From Oscillospiraceae bacterium (GTDB lineage Bacteria > Bacillota > Clostridia > Oscillospirales > Acutalibacteraceae), in the NCBI GenBank assembly GCA_015066345.1, contig SVOQ01000012.1:1-64000 (forward strand): a stretch of DNA of 64,000 bases. The letters run 5' to 3'. A program made the translations under genes and the position numbers. Below are positions 8,920 through 18,171 of this stretch, piece after piece; the first letter of the stretch is position 1, and the number at the start of each line of letters is the position of its first letter. The notes beneath the pieces were generated by a model. It did no database searches, was not told where the DNA came from, and saw only the letters and a program-made list of their open reading frames with translations.

Positions 8920-11145
8920 ATGAAATATTCTGTTACTGAATTTGTAATTTCCGCATCTGACCCCGTTACAACAAGAGCGGCAGAGTTGTTTTCAAAAGAA
9001 CTCAAAAAAAGAACTTCGCTTAATGTAGTTATAACAAATGAGGTTACCCCTTGTTTTGTAACTTTTAAAACTGACGAAACCATAGACAACAAAAACTTGT
9101 ACACTATTGAAAGTACTAATAACGGTTTCGAAATAACCGCCAAGACCATCCGCGGTTTGATTTTCGGCTATTCCCATATTTTAAGAAAAGCTAAATTTAC
9201 TGCGGATGGCGTACTAATCACAGAAGACATTGACGGAACATATAAGCCCCAGAAACAAATAATCGGTCATCAGGTAGGATACCGTACAACCCCCAACACC
9301 TATGACGCCTGGGATTATAATCAGTATTTTGATTATTATCTTGATATGATGGCTTTTGGTACTAATACCTGTGAACACAATACCACAAAATTCGGCAAAA
9401 AAGAAATGAATCCCCTTATGAGATACACTCAGGAGGAATTTGTTGTAGAAGCATCAAGACTTGCGGACACTGTTGACTTGGACGTTTCTTTGTGGCACGC
9501 CAATGATGATAATGAAACCGAAGAGGAAGCATTACGCATACGCGAGGATATTTATTCAAAAATACCCCGTATAAACGCCGTATTCCCTCCCGGAGGTGAC
9601 CCGGGTGAAATGTACGCCGATGCCTTTGTGGAGCGTTGCCGTAAAATATCGGATTTACTAAAAAGAATACACCCCGAAGCACAGATGCATCCTTCCGCTC
9701 AAGCACCCCATAAATACAGGGATTGGGGCGAAGTTTTCGTTAAGGAAATGGCAAAAATGCCCTCTGAAATTGATACGGTAATTATGGGGCCCAACCATGC
9801 CTACCCTATGCACGAATTGAGAAAAAAAGTACCCGAAAAATACCCCTTGAGATTTTACCCCGATATAACCCACAATCTTCGTTGTGAATACCCTGTAAAT
9901 TTCCTTGAGGATGACTGGCACTTTGCTTTAGCCTCAACCCTTTCAAGGGAAAGTGTAAACCCCAGACCCACCGAATTACGCACTTTACACCGTGTTTTTG
10001 CACCCTACACAATCGGTAGTGTAAGTTATTCTGAAGGTGTGCACGACGATGTGAATAAAATGATCTGGAGTGCCCTCGAATGGGATAAGGATGCAAATAT
10101 CCGCGATGTTTTATTGGATTATTCAAGATACTTTATGAATGAGGCAGATGAAAATATTATTGCCGACACTATTTTCCTTCTTGAAAAAAGTTGGCAGGGT
10201 GACCCTGTTGAAAACCCCTGTATAGACTTTGCGTACAATAATCTTTGCGAATTGAAATCAAAGCACGAAACCCTTTCGGAAAACTGGAGATTTATGCTCC
10301 TTTATTTCAGGGCTTGTTGTGACAAAGTAGTGAAATTGCGTCGCGTATTTGAACAACAGCTTTGCAAAAAAGCATTAAACCAACTTAATTGTGGCTCAAT
10401 TGATAAAGCCCTTGAAATACTCATCACGCCTTTTGACGAAACTTATATTGCCCTTCGCAACGAGCTTGATGTTCTCGGCAAAAAACTTTTCGATTTAATC
10501 GGGATACAGTTGGATGTGGAGCATTATTACGCAGACAGTTGGGAAAGAGGTGCGACGCTCGACACAATTGACAATAACGTTTCCGACAGAGCATATCTGA
10601 AAGAAAAACTCACTTATGCACTTACGCTCGACGAAACGGCAAAAACATCTTACATAACCCGACTTATAAACCGAAACAAAACTGATACAGACGAGATTTA
10701 CTATTCCGTAGCCTTACATGGTCTTAATACCTTGGGGATAAAACAAGATGGCGAAGTTTATATGGACATACAGGGCGACAGACCTTACACCAAGGAAACA
10801 CCTATTCCTATGTCCATGACAAAACTTTACGATAATTATACGCTGAAGGCTAAATTCGGCGGATTTAAACCCGAAACGGACTATACTCTCACAATAGTCT
10901 ATAAAAGTGATGCATCAGCTGATGCTAAACACCTCATCACCGCAAATTCACATATAATTTACGAGGGTGCTCAATTCGGTGGTGAAAAAAATCCGCAGTT
11001 TGATAAAGAATTTTTAGTACCCGGTTTTGAAAGTGCTGCTTATAATCTTAAAAGTGATATTTTTGTAAATGGTACTCTTGAACTTGAAATAAGTGAACCT
11101 GATATAGGCTTCAAATTCTGCGAAATGTGGATAAAAAAGGCTTAA
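8920..11145 (+). CDS. Putative glycoside hydrolase-like protein of unassigned family
   Basis: The 741-residue protein has no signal peptide and should be cytosolic. Residues 1 to about 110 look like the alpha/beta domain that precedes catalytic barrels in GH20, GH67 and GH84 enzymes (SKELKKR, then a strand, then TIRGLIFGYSHIL). From about 115 the pattern of W, H, N, D and E residues (YDAWDYNQYFDYYLDMMAFGTN, LWHAND, FPPGGDPGEMY, MGPNHAYPM) suggests a TIM-barrel glycosidase. A helical region and a C-terminal beta domain follow. The ATG at 8920 is chosen because GGAGG ends 6 bases upstream. No carbohydrate transporter is adjacent, so the substrate is unknown. The family is inferred from architecture only. 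Confidence 0.5.
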   Translation: MKYSVTEFVISASDPVTTRAAELFSKELKKRTSLNVVITNEVTPCFVTFKTDETIDNKNLYTIESTNNGFEITAKTIRGLIFGYSHILRKAKFTADGVLITEDIDGTYKPQKQIIGHQVGYRTTPNTYDAWDYNQYFDYYLDMMAFGTNTCEHNTTKFGKKEMNPLMRYTQEEFVVEASRLADTVDLDVSLWHANDDNETEEEALRIREDIYSKIPRINAVFPPGGDPGEMYADAFVERCRKISDLLKRIHPEAQMHPSAQAPHKYRDWGEVFVKEMAKMPSEIDTVIMGPNHAYPMHELRKKVPEKYPLRFYPDITHNLRCEYPVNFLEDDWHFALASTLSRESVNPRPTELRTLHRVFAPYTIGSVSYSEGVHDDVNKMIWSALEWDKDANIRDVLLDYSRYFMNEADENIIADTIFLLEKSWQGDPVENPCIDFAYNNLCELKSKHETLSENWRFMLLYFRACCDKVVKLRRVFEQQLCKKALNQLNCGSIDKALEILITPFDETYIALRNELDVLGKKLFDLIGIQLDVEHYYADSWERGATLDTIDNNVSDRAYLKEKLTYALTLDETAKTSYITRLINRNKTDTDEIYYSVALHGLNTLGIKQDGEVYMDIQGDRPYTKETPIPMSMTKLYDNYTLKAKFGGFKPETDYTLTIVYKSDASADAKHLITANSHIIYEGAQFGGEKNPQFDKEFLVPGFESAAYNLKSDIFVNGTLELEISEPDIGFKFCEMWIKKA

Positions 11146-11178
11146 ATATATAATTTAGTAAAAATAAAACTTAATATT

Positions 11179-11231
11179 GGACCGATTTTGTAATATTTTT
11201 GTAATAAAATATTGAAAAAGTCGGTCCTTTT
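11179..11231 (+). terminator. Long bipartite terminator of the glycosidase-like gene
   Basis: GGACCGA (11179-11185) pairs with TCGGTCC (11221-11227), and an inner AATATTTT/AAAATATT stem extends it. TTTTA follows. The -35 box of the next gene's promoter lies within the right half of the structure. Confidence 0.7.
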
Positions 11232-11241
11232 ATGTTATGAT
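11212..11241 (+). promoter_or_regulatory. Probable sigma-A promoter of the zinc-ribbon/TPR protein gene
   Basis: TTGAAA (11212-11217) and TATGAT (11236-11241) are 18 bp apart, about 57 bp before the ATG at 11298. The promoter overlaps the upstream terminator. Confidence 0.55.
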
Positions 11242-11297
11242 ATAGTGAATTGTAATTTGGTGATTTATGTCTCCGATATATTGAAAAGGTGGAAATT

Positions 11298-13916
11298 ATG
11301 ATAAGAATAATTTGTCCCGAATGTAAAAATGCATATCTCCAGAAAGCAGACGCGGATTTCACTTGTCCCGGTTGTAATGCTCAGTTCCCCGAAAGCGAAG
11401 AGAATTTCCTTGCGGGTGCTCAGTATTACCACGAGGGTGATTTTGCAGCCGCAGGCGACTGCCTTATGAAATATATAGTCAAAAACGGTGCAGAGCCCCG
11501 CGCTATTTTCTACAAAGCACTTTGCGATGCACAGAATTTTGACGAAGATACATCTTCCTTAAAGGATTTATATGTAAAAATCCTCGAATCGCTTATGGAG
11601 ATTTCCGACGATGATTTTGTACGTTACCTTGCTATGGCAAACGACGAAGTCCTTAAGGTTGAAAAAGCACTTACTCAGATTCATTTAGAACTTTTTGCTG
11701 ATGCAGATGCTGAAAAAATTAAAAGAGAAGTTTCTGCAATAATCAAGCTCCAGGATGAAGCAAAAATATACAGAAACAAACTTAACGAATTCGCAAATTC
11801 ATACAACGAACGTGCAACAAACAAAATAAGTGTTAAACTTTCACCCTGCTTTTTTGTTGACCCGGATGTAGCTACCGATGTAGGTGCAAAGAAATACGAA
11901 AAAATTGTTGAAAGCATTAATTCTCACACAGTATTTACAGGCATACTTTCCAATGAAATAAAGAACCTTGAAATCTACTATCGTTGTATAGTTATGTTCT
12001 TTGAAAAGAATCGCCGTAAATATGAATTCCTTATGTCAAGTGCCGAGAAATTCTCACAAATTGCAAAACTTCTTGAGGACGGACGATACGCGTCAATTAA
12101 AGGAGTCCCCACAATCTGCGAAAAACTCAAAGCCGCAGGATATGACTTCTTCCAGGAAAGTCTCAGGGACCATGATGACGAATTTGAGCAACAGACCGAA
12201 ACCGTTGTGGTTATGGTAGCCGAAACTGTTGAAATTCCTGCTGAAGCTGAGGAGGAAACAGTTGAGGATTCGGAAAACGCCACTGAAACAACCGAATTTG
12301 AAGATGTATATTCTTCAACTGTCAACGAAACTGCAGATTCTCATCAAACGGAAGAAGTTGAGGAAATAGCAGAAACAGAAGAAACAGTTGAAACCGAAGT
12401 TGCAGAGGCTATTGAAGAAGAAACTGCAGAGGAAACTTCAAACGAAGAGGTTACAGTTATTGAAGTTGAGGAAGTAGCCGAAGATTCCGTTGAAACTGAA
12501 GAAACACCTGAAGTTGAAATTACAGAGGATGTTGCAGAAGAAGAAAACGCAGTTATTGAAGTTCAAAATGTAATCGAAGAAACTGCAGAAACTGAAGAAA
12601 TATCCGAAGTTGAAATTACAGAGGATGTTGCAGAAGAAGAAATTGCAGTTGTTGAAGTTGAAGATGTAATCGAAGAAACCGCAGATACTGAAGAAATATC
12701 CGAAGTTGAAATTACAGATGACGTTGCAGAGGAAGAAATTGCGGTTGTTGAAGTTGAGGATGTAGTTGAAAAAACTGCAGAAGAAACCGAAAATGATAAC
12801 GACACTCAGACCACATTACTTAAAACAATTGCCGAAAACGGTAACTTAATTGAGGATGACACTCCCGAAACAGTTGAAGAAACCGTAGAGGAAGAAACTG
12901 AAACTCCTGAAAAACGCAAACACAAAAAGAGCGTTGCTCCCATTATTGCGGCAGTAGTTGTTCTTCTCGCTATAATCGGTCTTGTGGCGTTCAAGGTTGT
13001 TCCCGCAAAGCTTAATGAAAGTAATTACGCAAAAGCAGATGCTCTCTTTAACGAAAAGAACTACGAACAGGCTGCTGTATTATACGAAAAATTAGGCGAT
13101 TACGAGGATTCCCAAGACAAATATCTCCTCGCCCGTTATAATCAGGCAGGTGCCCTTGAAGCAGAAAAGAAATACAATGAAGCAAAAGCGATTTATATTT
13201 CTCTCGGCAATTACGAGGATTGTGCAGGTAAAATAAATTCTTGCACATACAATTCTGCTCTTTTGGCATTAGAACAAGGTAATTACGACGAAGCAATTAC
13301 TGTTTTTGGTACACTTGGCGGTTATGCAGACAGTGAAAGTATGATTGACGAATGTAATTTCCAAAAAGCCGTCAAACTTATTGAGGCTAAGGATTACGAA
13401 AAAGCAATTAATATGCTCACCGCTTTAAAAGACCATCCTGAAAGCGAAAATAAAATCCTCGAAGCAAAATATGCCTATGTTACCGAAAACTTAAATGCAG
13501 AAAACGAAACCACCCTCTCATATCTCAAGGACCTTGCACAGGCAAAGTATAAAGATAGCGGTGATTTACGCAACAAGCTTTTAGGTACAAGTACAGTTCT
13601 TGCAGAAGGCATTTCAACCTGCATCAACTACAGTGAAACCGACACAACCGAAAACCTCACAGAAGTTGACAGCACTAAAAACTTCTACTTCCACGTAACA
13701 GTTACAGACGAGGCTCTCTACACCAAGAAACTTACTCTTGTATATGAAACCTCCGCAGGTTACGGTTTCCCCGATAAATCCTTCGTTCTCACCGAAAACG
13801 AAAACACTTATACACTTACATATCCTTCAGACCCGGGTTCAAATTACAGTATTACATTCTCGGTTCTTGCGGATGACAACACAACCCTTATTTCACAGAA
13901 GGTTGCATTAAAATAA
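11298..13916 (+). CDS. Zinc-ribbon, single-pass membrane protein with TPR-like repeats and an acidic repeat region
   Basis: The 872 residues read in order: an N-terminal zinc ribbon (CPEC and CPGC pairs within the first 30 residues), a helical cytoplasmic part, an extremely Glu/Val/Thr-rich region (about 310-540) with three 32-residue tandem repeats, and a membrane helix near 547-570. Then come TPR-like repeats with the recurring pattern NYEDA/DYEDS (about 575-735) and a C-terminal beta domain of about 100 residues. The topology should be zinc ribbon inside and TPRs outside. The ATG at 11298 is preferred to the in-frame GTG at 11289, which lies within the AAAGGTGG ribosome binding site. Function is unknown. 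A sensing or envelope-scaffold role is only a guess. Confidence 0.75.
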   Translation: MIRIICPECKNAYLQKADADFTCPGCNAQFPESEENFLAGAQYYHEGDFAAAGDCLMKYIVKNGAEPRAIFYKALCDAQNFDEDTSSLKDLYVKILESLMEISDDDFVRYLAMANDEVLKVEKALTQIHLELFADADAEKIKREVSAIIKLQDEAKIYRNKLNEFANSYNERATNKISVKLSPCFFVDPDVATDVGAKKYEKIVESINSHTVFTGILSNEIKNLEIYYRCIVMFFEKNRRKYEFLMSSAEKFSQIAKLLEDGRYASIKGVPTICEKLKAAGYDFFQESLRDHDDEFEQQTETVVVMVAETVEIPAEAEEETVEDSENATETTEFEDVYSSTVNETADSHQTEEVEEIAETEETVETEVAEAIEEETAEETSNEEVTVIEVEEVAEDSVETEETPEVEITEDVAEEENAVIEVQNVIEETAETEEISEVEITEDVAEEEIAVVEVEDVIEETADTEEISEVEITDDVAEEEIAVVEVEDVVEKTAEETENDNDTQTTLLKTIAENGNLIEDDTPETVEETVEEETETPEKRKHKKSVAPIIAAVVVLLAIIGLVAFKVVPAKLNESNYAKADALFNEKNYEQAAVLYEKLGDYEDSQDKYLLARYNQAGALEAEKKYNEAKAIYISLGNYEDCAGKINSCTYNSALLALEQGNYDEAITVFGTLGGYADSESMIDECNFQKAVKLIEAKDYEKAINMLTALKDHPESENKILEAKYAYVTENLNAENETTLSYLKDLAQAKYKDSGDLRNKLLGTSTVLAEGISTCINYSETDTTENLTEVDSTKNFYFHVTVTDEALYTKKLTLVYETSAGYGFPDKSFVLTENENTYTLTYPSDPGSNYSITFSVLADDNTTLISQKVALK
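12510..12797 (+). repeat. Three 96-bp in-frame tandem repeats
   Basis: Copies start at 12510, 12606 and 12702, exactly 96 bp (32 codons) apart, and each begins GAAGTTGAAATTACAGA. They encode the acidic part of the zinc-ribbon/TPR protein. Copies 2 and 3 are more alike than copy 1, which suggests stepwise duplication. Shorter, decayed versions lie upstream from about 12350. Confidence 0.8.
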
Positions 13917-13925
13917 TCAAATAAT

Positions 13926-13967
13926 AAACAGGTTGTAGAAACAATACGTTTTTACAACCTGTTTTTC
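13926..13967 (+). terminator. Terminator between convergent genes
   Basis: A 12-bp stem (13926-13937 with 13953-13964) has a 15-base loop, followed by TTCTTA. It ends the gene at 11298-13916 and abuts the stop of the convergent lipoprotein gene, so it may act in both directions. Confidence 0.75.
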
Positions 13968-14246
13968 TTAGTCAAGGATATCCGAAATCCCCTCAGATAC
14001 ATCGGTAATCATTTCCGACATACCCTCTGACATATCCGTAACCATATCGCCGATTACACCGTTTTCAGTTCCTGATTCGTCTGTAACCATACCTGCATTT
14101 GTTGTGTTATCAGTTGTCATATTTCCCGTAGTTGAAATTGAAGGTGAAGTGGTCATATCTTTATCATCCGCACCGCAACCGCAGAAAAGAATTGCCATAC
14201 ATCCCACAAGAGCCAACGCAGAAACTATTGTAATAATTTTCTTCAT
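13968..14246 (-). CDS. Small predicted lipoprotein of unknown function
   Basis: The 92-residue product has a hydrophobic signal segment and a cysteine cluster (FCGCGADD) suitable for lipidation. A Thr/Ser/Asn/Met-rich linker follows, then a C-terminal run of repeated GDMVTDMSEGMSEM-like units. The ATG at 14246 has AAAGGA upstream; an in-frame start 11 codons earlier does not. The gene lies 74 bp downstream of ypeB on the same strand, so the two may share a transcript. No family is recognised. Confidence 0.65.
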   Translation of the reverse strand: MKKIITIVSALALVGCMAILFCGCGADDKDMTTSPSISTTGNMTTDNTTNAGMVTDESGTENGVIGDMVTDMSEGMSEMITDVSEGISDILD

Positions 14247-14320
14247 ATTCTCACGTCCTTTCCGGAGCAACCTACCCAAAACTCCGTTATAATTATTTGC
14301 ATTTTAAAATAAATTATTCA

Positions 14321-15661
14321 TTATTTTGTCAACACTCCGCCGTCCGTATAAAGGAGGATTAATATATCTTTTTCCTCCCCTGTTACGGGGTCAATATAAA
14401 TAAGCACTTCATTATCTTTTTTGTCACGGCATCTATACTCATAAACATAGTTTTCCGTTTCCCAATCAGTGGGAATAAAGGCTTTTTTATGTGCCAATAT
14501 CTCAAGACTCGGATTAATAAGTTTCTTGCCCTCGGTTATGGTATATTTTACATTTTGGGGAACAGTTCGTTTATGATGATTCATAAGATACCCTGTTGCA
14601 TCAAAAGCGGTAATTTCACCCTTATCAAGCGAAACGCTCACCTTAATTAAATCCGTATAATAGGTTATCCCTTTTTCATAGTAAGAAAAGTTTATTGTAC
14701 AAATACCATCCGTTGTGGAATAATAACTTTCTTTTATTTTGTCATAACCTTGTTTTTTTAAAAACTCAGTTGCCTTTTTTATAGCTTCGGTGTAAGAAAG
14801 TTCAATTTGAGATGCAAAATCGGAGGTTATGAAACTGCTTACGAATCCACCATTCTGTGTAACCGAGATTGTATGTTTTGAGTTATAAAAAGTATAGGTA
14901 CTCATATTATTCTGAGTTTTACTTAAGAAATGCAAATCACTGCTTTTGATACCTAAAAAGCTTGCGGCTTTGTCCTTTGCCTGTGCCTCGGTGACCTTTT
15001 GCATATTCTCGGTTACTGAAGACTTTTTGTTCATAATATGGTCGGAAAACGGCCCATCATAAATAAGGGTCGGATACTCGCTTAATGATTGATTAGCATC
15101 ATTGAGTTCATTACCAAGATATAATCTTTCACCCGTATCACTCTGCAAAGTGGTTTTTATCTCTTCAAAATCAAGTAACCCGTTTTCTTCCTGTTCAATG
15201 AGATAATTCACATTTTTGCTTAAATTTTGTGCATACTCAAGAAGTTTTGTAAGATTCCCTGTTTCTTCTACGGATATTTTTTCGCCTTGGGCTAATCGTT
15301 TATTAAGAGAAATAGTGTATTCTCCCACCTGGGATAGGAATTTATAGACCCCCGATATCTCCGTATTCCCGTCCGTTAACTCGGATAAACTCTCCTTTGC
15401 CGAAGCACTTGAACGCCATAGGTCCGCAGATACGTCCGACAACATACTGTCACCGTTGCAATACATACATTTCTGTAAATTCAGGCTTATATCATCAAGG
15501 TATGTGCCCAACTGGGTAAGAGCCCTTTCGTTGGAAATTTTTATGGCAATTTTTGCCTGTGAAAGTTTATATGCGTTGACTGACCCCCAAATGGCAAGTG
15601 TCACCACAACTGCACTTAAAAAACTGATGATTCTGATTAAACCTCGTCTGGTTTTTCTCAT
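14321..15661 (-). CDS. ypeB: Spore germination protein YpeB
   Basis: YpeB is needed for localisation and stability of the cortex-lytic enzyme SleB in spores. The 446-residue protein has an N-terminal membrane anchor (residues about 9-29), a coiled helical region, and three PepSY-like domains in the C-terminal half. The signatures LSYTEAIKKATEFLKKQGY and GYLMNHHKR are typical of YpeB. The ATG at 15661 has GGAG seven bases upstream. An alternative ATG 13 codons earlier (15700) also has AAGGAG, but very close to it. No sleB lies next to it in this window, which differs from the common sleB-ypeB pairing. Confidence 0.9.
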   Translation of the reverse strand: MRKTRRGLIRIISFLSAVVVTLAIWGSVNAYKLSQAKIAIKISNERALTQLGTYLDDISLNLQKCMYCNGDSMLSDVSADLWRSSASAKESLSELTDGNTEISGVYKFLSQVGEYTISLNKRLAQGEKISVEETGNLTKLLEYAQNLSKNVNYLIEQEENGLLDFEEIKTTLQSDTGERLYLGNELNDANQSLSEYPTLIYDGPFSDHIMNKKSSVTENMQKVTEAQAKDKAASFLGIKSSDLHFLSKTQNNMSTYTFYNSKHTISVTQNGGFVSSFITSDFASQIELSYTEAIKKATEFLKKQGYDKIKESYYSTTDGICTINFSYYEKGITYYTDLIKVSVSLDKGEITAFDATGYLMNHHKRTVPQNVKYTITEGKKLINPSLEILAHKKAFIPTDWETENYVYEYRCRDKKDNEVLIYIDPVTGEEKDILILLYTDGGVLTK

Positions 15662-15759
15662 ATTCTCGCTCCTTAGAGTTAAAATCTTCTTTAAGAGCAT
15701 TTTCTCCTTATATTCACAAATTATTCAAGAAAAATACAATAAAACTTAACCCAAAACCA

Positions 15760-15789
15760 TTTACAAAAAGTATAATAATATTGTATAAT
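15760..15789 (+). promoter_or_regulatory. Sigma-A promoter of the cysteine desulfurase-thiI operon
   Basis: TTTACA (15760-15765) and TATAAT (15784-15789) are 18 bp apart and about 38 bp before the GTG at 15828. Confidence 0.6.
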
Positions 15790-15827
15790 AAACTGATTAA
15801 TGATAACTTGATTTAACAAAGGATGTC

Positions 15828-16964
15828 GTGCTTTTGACCGCTTATTTTGATAACAGTGCAACCACTAAACCTTGTAACGAGGCTACCGAGGTTGCCATCA
15901 AAGCTATAACCGAAAATTGGGGCAATCCCTCCTCTTTACATTCAATGGGTAGTGATGCATCCGCCGAACTTAAAAAGAGCCGAAAAAAAGTATCAAAACT
16001 TTTAGGTGTAAGTGACGATAATTTCTTTTTCACTTCCTCGGGTACGGTGGCTAACAACACTGCTATTTTCGGTACATACAAAAAACTCAAAAAGCAGGGT
16101 AACCGTATAGTAACTACGGCTATCGAACATCCAAGTGTTGGTGAACCCATAAACGCTCTTGAAAGAGCGGGTATTGAGGTAATTCGCCTTATGCCCGACA
16201 AATACGGCAAAATCAACGAGGATGAACTTTGTGAAAGCATAAACTCAAATACGATTCTCGTTTCCCTTATGGCGGTAAATAACGAGGTGGGCTCCGTACT
16301 CCCCGTTAACTCAGTACGAAAAGCAATTACCAGAAACAATTCTCCGGCACTAATCCACGCGGACTGTGTTCAGGCTTTCGGTAAAATTCCCGTAAACCCC
16401 CGAACCATAGATGCGGATTTCATTACAGTCAGTGGTCATAAAATACACGCACTCAAGGGTGTCGGCGGTTTATATATTAAAAACCCCGGAATTATTAAGC
16501 CCTACGTTTTAGGCGGCGGACAGGAAAAAAATATGCACTCGGGTACTGAGGCAACTCCCGCTATATTCTCTTTCGGTGCTGCCGTAGAACAGGCAATGAA
16601 TATCGGTAAACATCACGAATATGTCAAATCCCTTAAATCCCGTTTTATTGATGGTATCAGTGATTTAAGTTGCGTCACAATTAACTCCCCCGATGATGCC
16701 ATCCCCTACATCATCAATATTTCAATTTTAGGTTTACCGAGTCAACCAATTGTCAATTTTATGAGTAGTAAAGGTATCTGCATTTCCGCAGGTTCCGCCT
16801 GTAAAACAGGTCATAGAAGCCCCGTACTTACAGCTATGGGTCTTGCACCCGAAGTAATCGACAGTGCAGTGAGAATCAGTTTCTCCCGTTACAATACCTT
16901 TGACGAAGTGGATTTATTAATAGACGCAGTCAAAGAGGCGGCTCATAAATACGGTAAAAAATAA
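15828..16964 (+). CDS. Cysteine desulfurase (NifS/IscS-like), partner of ThiI
   Basis: This PLP enzyme converts cysteine to alanine and passes persulfide sulfur on, here most likely to ThiI for tRNA 4-thiouridine. The roughly 378-residue protein has the N-terminal YFDNSATTKP motif. The PLP lysine is Lys205 in SGHKIHALKG, and the sulfur-carrying Cys325 lies in the mobile loop AGSACKTGHRSP. AAAGGA at 15818-15823 could serve GTG 15828 (short spacing) or TTG 15834 (better spacing), and the protein would differ by only two residues. It is followed 19 bp later by thiI, the same arrangement as nifZ-thiI in Bacillus, which argues against a role in bulk Fe-S assembly. Confidence 0.9.
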   Translation: MLLTAYFDNSATTKPCNEATEVAIKAITENWGNPSSLHSMGSDASAELKKSRKKVSKLLGVSDDNFFFTSSGTVANNTAIFGTYKKLKKQGNRIVTTAIEHPSVGEPINALERAGIEVIRLMPDKYGKINEDELCESINSNTILVSLMAVNNEVGSVLPVNSVRKAITRNNSPALIHADCVQAFGKIPVNPRTIDADFITVSGHKIHALKGVGGLYIKNPGIIKPYVLGGGQEKNMHSGTEATPAIFSFGAAVEQAMNIGKHHEYVKSLKSRFIDGISDLSCVTINSPDDAIPYIINISILGLPSQPIVNFMSSKGICISAGSACKTGHRSPVLTAMGLAPEVIDSAVRISFSRYNTFDEVDLLIDAVKEAAHKYGKK

Positions 16965-16983
16965 CCTTTCGAAAGGATTATAT

Positions 16984-18171
16984 ATGAAAGAAATTATTCT
17001 TATTAAAGACGGCGAATTAGCCCTCAAGGGACTTAACCGTTCAACATTTGAAGATATGCTCGTTAAAAATATCCGAAGAAGAATAAAAATCTTCGGTAAC
17101 TTTGAGTTCAAAAAATCCCAGTCAACAATCACGGTTACTCCTTTAGATGATTTTGCAGATCTTGATGCGGCTACTGATGAAATTTCAAGAGTTTTCGGTA
17201 TCGCGGGTTATTCCCGTGCCGCAGTTTGCGAAAAGGATATGGATAAAATCTGCGAGATTGCACCCATTTATCTTCACGACCAACTTTCAAGTGCAAAAAC
17301 ATTTAAAGTAGAAGCAAAACGTTCCGATAAAAAATTCCCCTTAAAATCCCCCGAAATATCCGCAACACTTGGCGGTAAAATCTTAGAAAGATTCCCCCAC
17401 CTCAGAGTTGACGTTAAAAACCCCGATATCACCGTAACCGTTGAAATCCGCGACGAGGCTTATGTACGCGGTAATCAGCTTAAAGGTGCGGGCGGTATGC
17501 CCTGCGGTTCTTCAGGAAGAGCCCTTATACTCATCTCCGGCGGTATTGATAGCCCCGTTGCCGGTTATATGATGGCTAAACGAGGACTTGAACTTGTGGG
17601 TATCCACTTTGCGTCACCACCCTACACATCCTTACGTGCAGAGGAAAAAGTCCACGACCTCCTTTCAAAGGTCGCAAGATATAGTGGCAGAATCTGGTTA
17701 CACACAGTACCTTTCACCGAAATTCAGGAAGAAATCCGTGAAAAATGCCCCGAAGAATATTTTACAATTATTATGCGTCGTTTTATGATGCGTCTTTCAA
17801 ATATGCTTGCCGCTTCAAGCGATTGTCACGCACTTATTACAGGCGAAAGCGTTGCACAGGTTGCAAGTCAGACTACTCTCGCTTTAGGTTGTACCGACGC
17901 GGTAGCAGAATTTCCCGTTTTCCGTCCCTGTATCGGTATGGATAAAGAGGAAATCATAACAATATCCCGAAAAATTGATACTTTCAATATTTCAATACAA
18001 CCCTTCGAAGACTGTTGTACAGTATTCACACCCAAACACCCCAAAACAAGACCCCATCTTCCCGATATAGAAGAAGCAGAAAAGGTTCTTGATATTGAGG
18101 GTCTTTGCCAAAGAGCCTTTGAAGGAATAAAAAGAATTTCCATTACCTCGGAAGGCGTTGAAAATGACTGA
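16984..18171 (+). CDS. thiI: tRNA 4-thiouridine synthase ThiI (short form)
   Basis: The enzyme adenylates U8 of tRNA and inserts sulfur from the desulfurase. The 395 residues comprise a ferredoxin-like domain with THUMP (about 60-165) and a PP-loop ATPase domain starting at LISGGIDSPVAGY (about 180). The C-terminal rhodanese domain of the E. coli enzyme is absent, so the adjacent desulfurase must donate sulfur directly, as in Gram-positive ThiI. A cysteine pair near the C-terminus (EDCCTVFTPKHPKTRP) is typical. AAAGGA precedes the ATG. The 3' end overlaps the next gene by 8 bp. Confidence 0.95.
   Translation: MKEIILIKDGELALKGLNRSTFEDMLVKNIRRRIKIFGNFEFKKSQSTITVTPLDDFADLDAATDEISRVFGIAGYSRAAVCEKDMDKICEIAPIYLHDQLSSAKTFKVEAKRSDKKFPLKSPEISATLGGKILERFPHLRVDVKNPDITVTVEIRDEAYVRGNQLKGAGGMPCGSSGRALILISGGIDSPVAGYMMAKRGLELVGIHFASPPYTSLRAEEKVHDLLSKVARYSGRIWLHTVPFTEIQEEIREKCPEEYFTIIMRRFMMRLSNMLAASSDCHALITGESVAQVASQTTLALGCTDAVAEFPVFRPCIGMDKEEIITISRKIDTFNISIQPFEDCCTVFTPKHPKTRPHLPDIEEAEKVLDIEGLCQRAFEGIKRISITSEGVEND

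Noticed and set aside
12500..12800. CRISPR-like array
   Set aside because: The 96-bp units are in-frame coding repeats without unique spacers. No cas genes are present in the window.
12563..12805. Minus-strand open frame rich in Ser/Thr/Val
   Set aside because: It is the mirror of the acidic tandem repeats on the plus strand, which belong to a well-supported gene.
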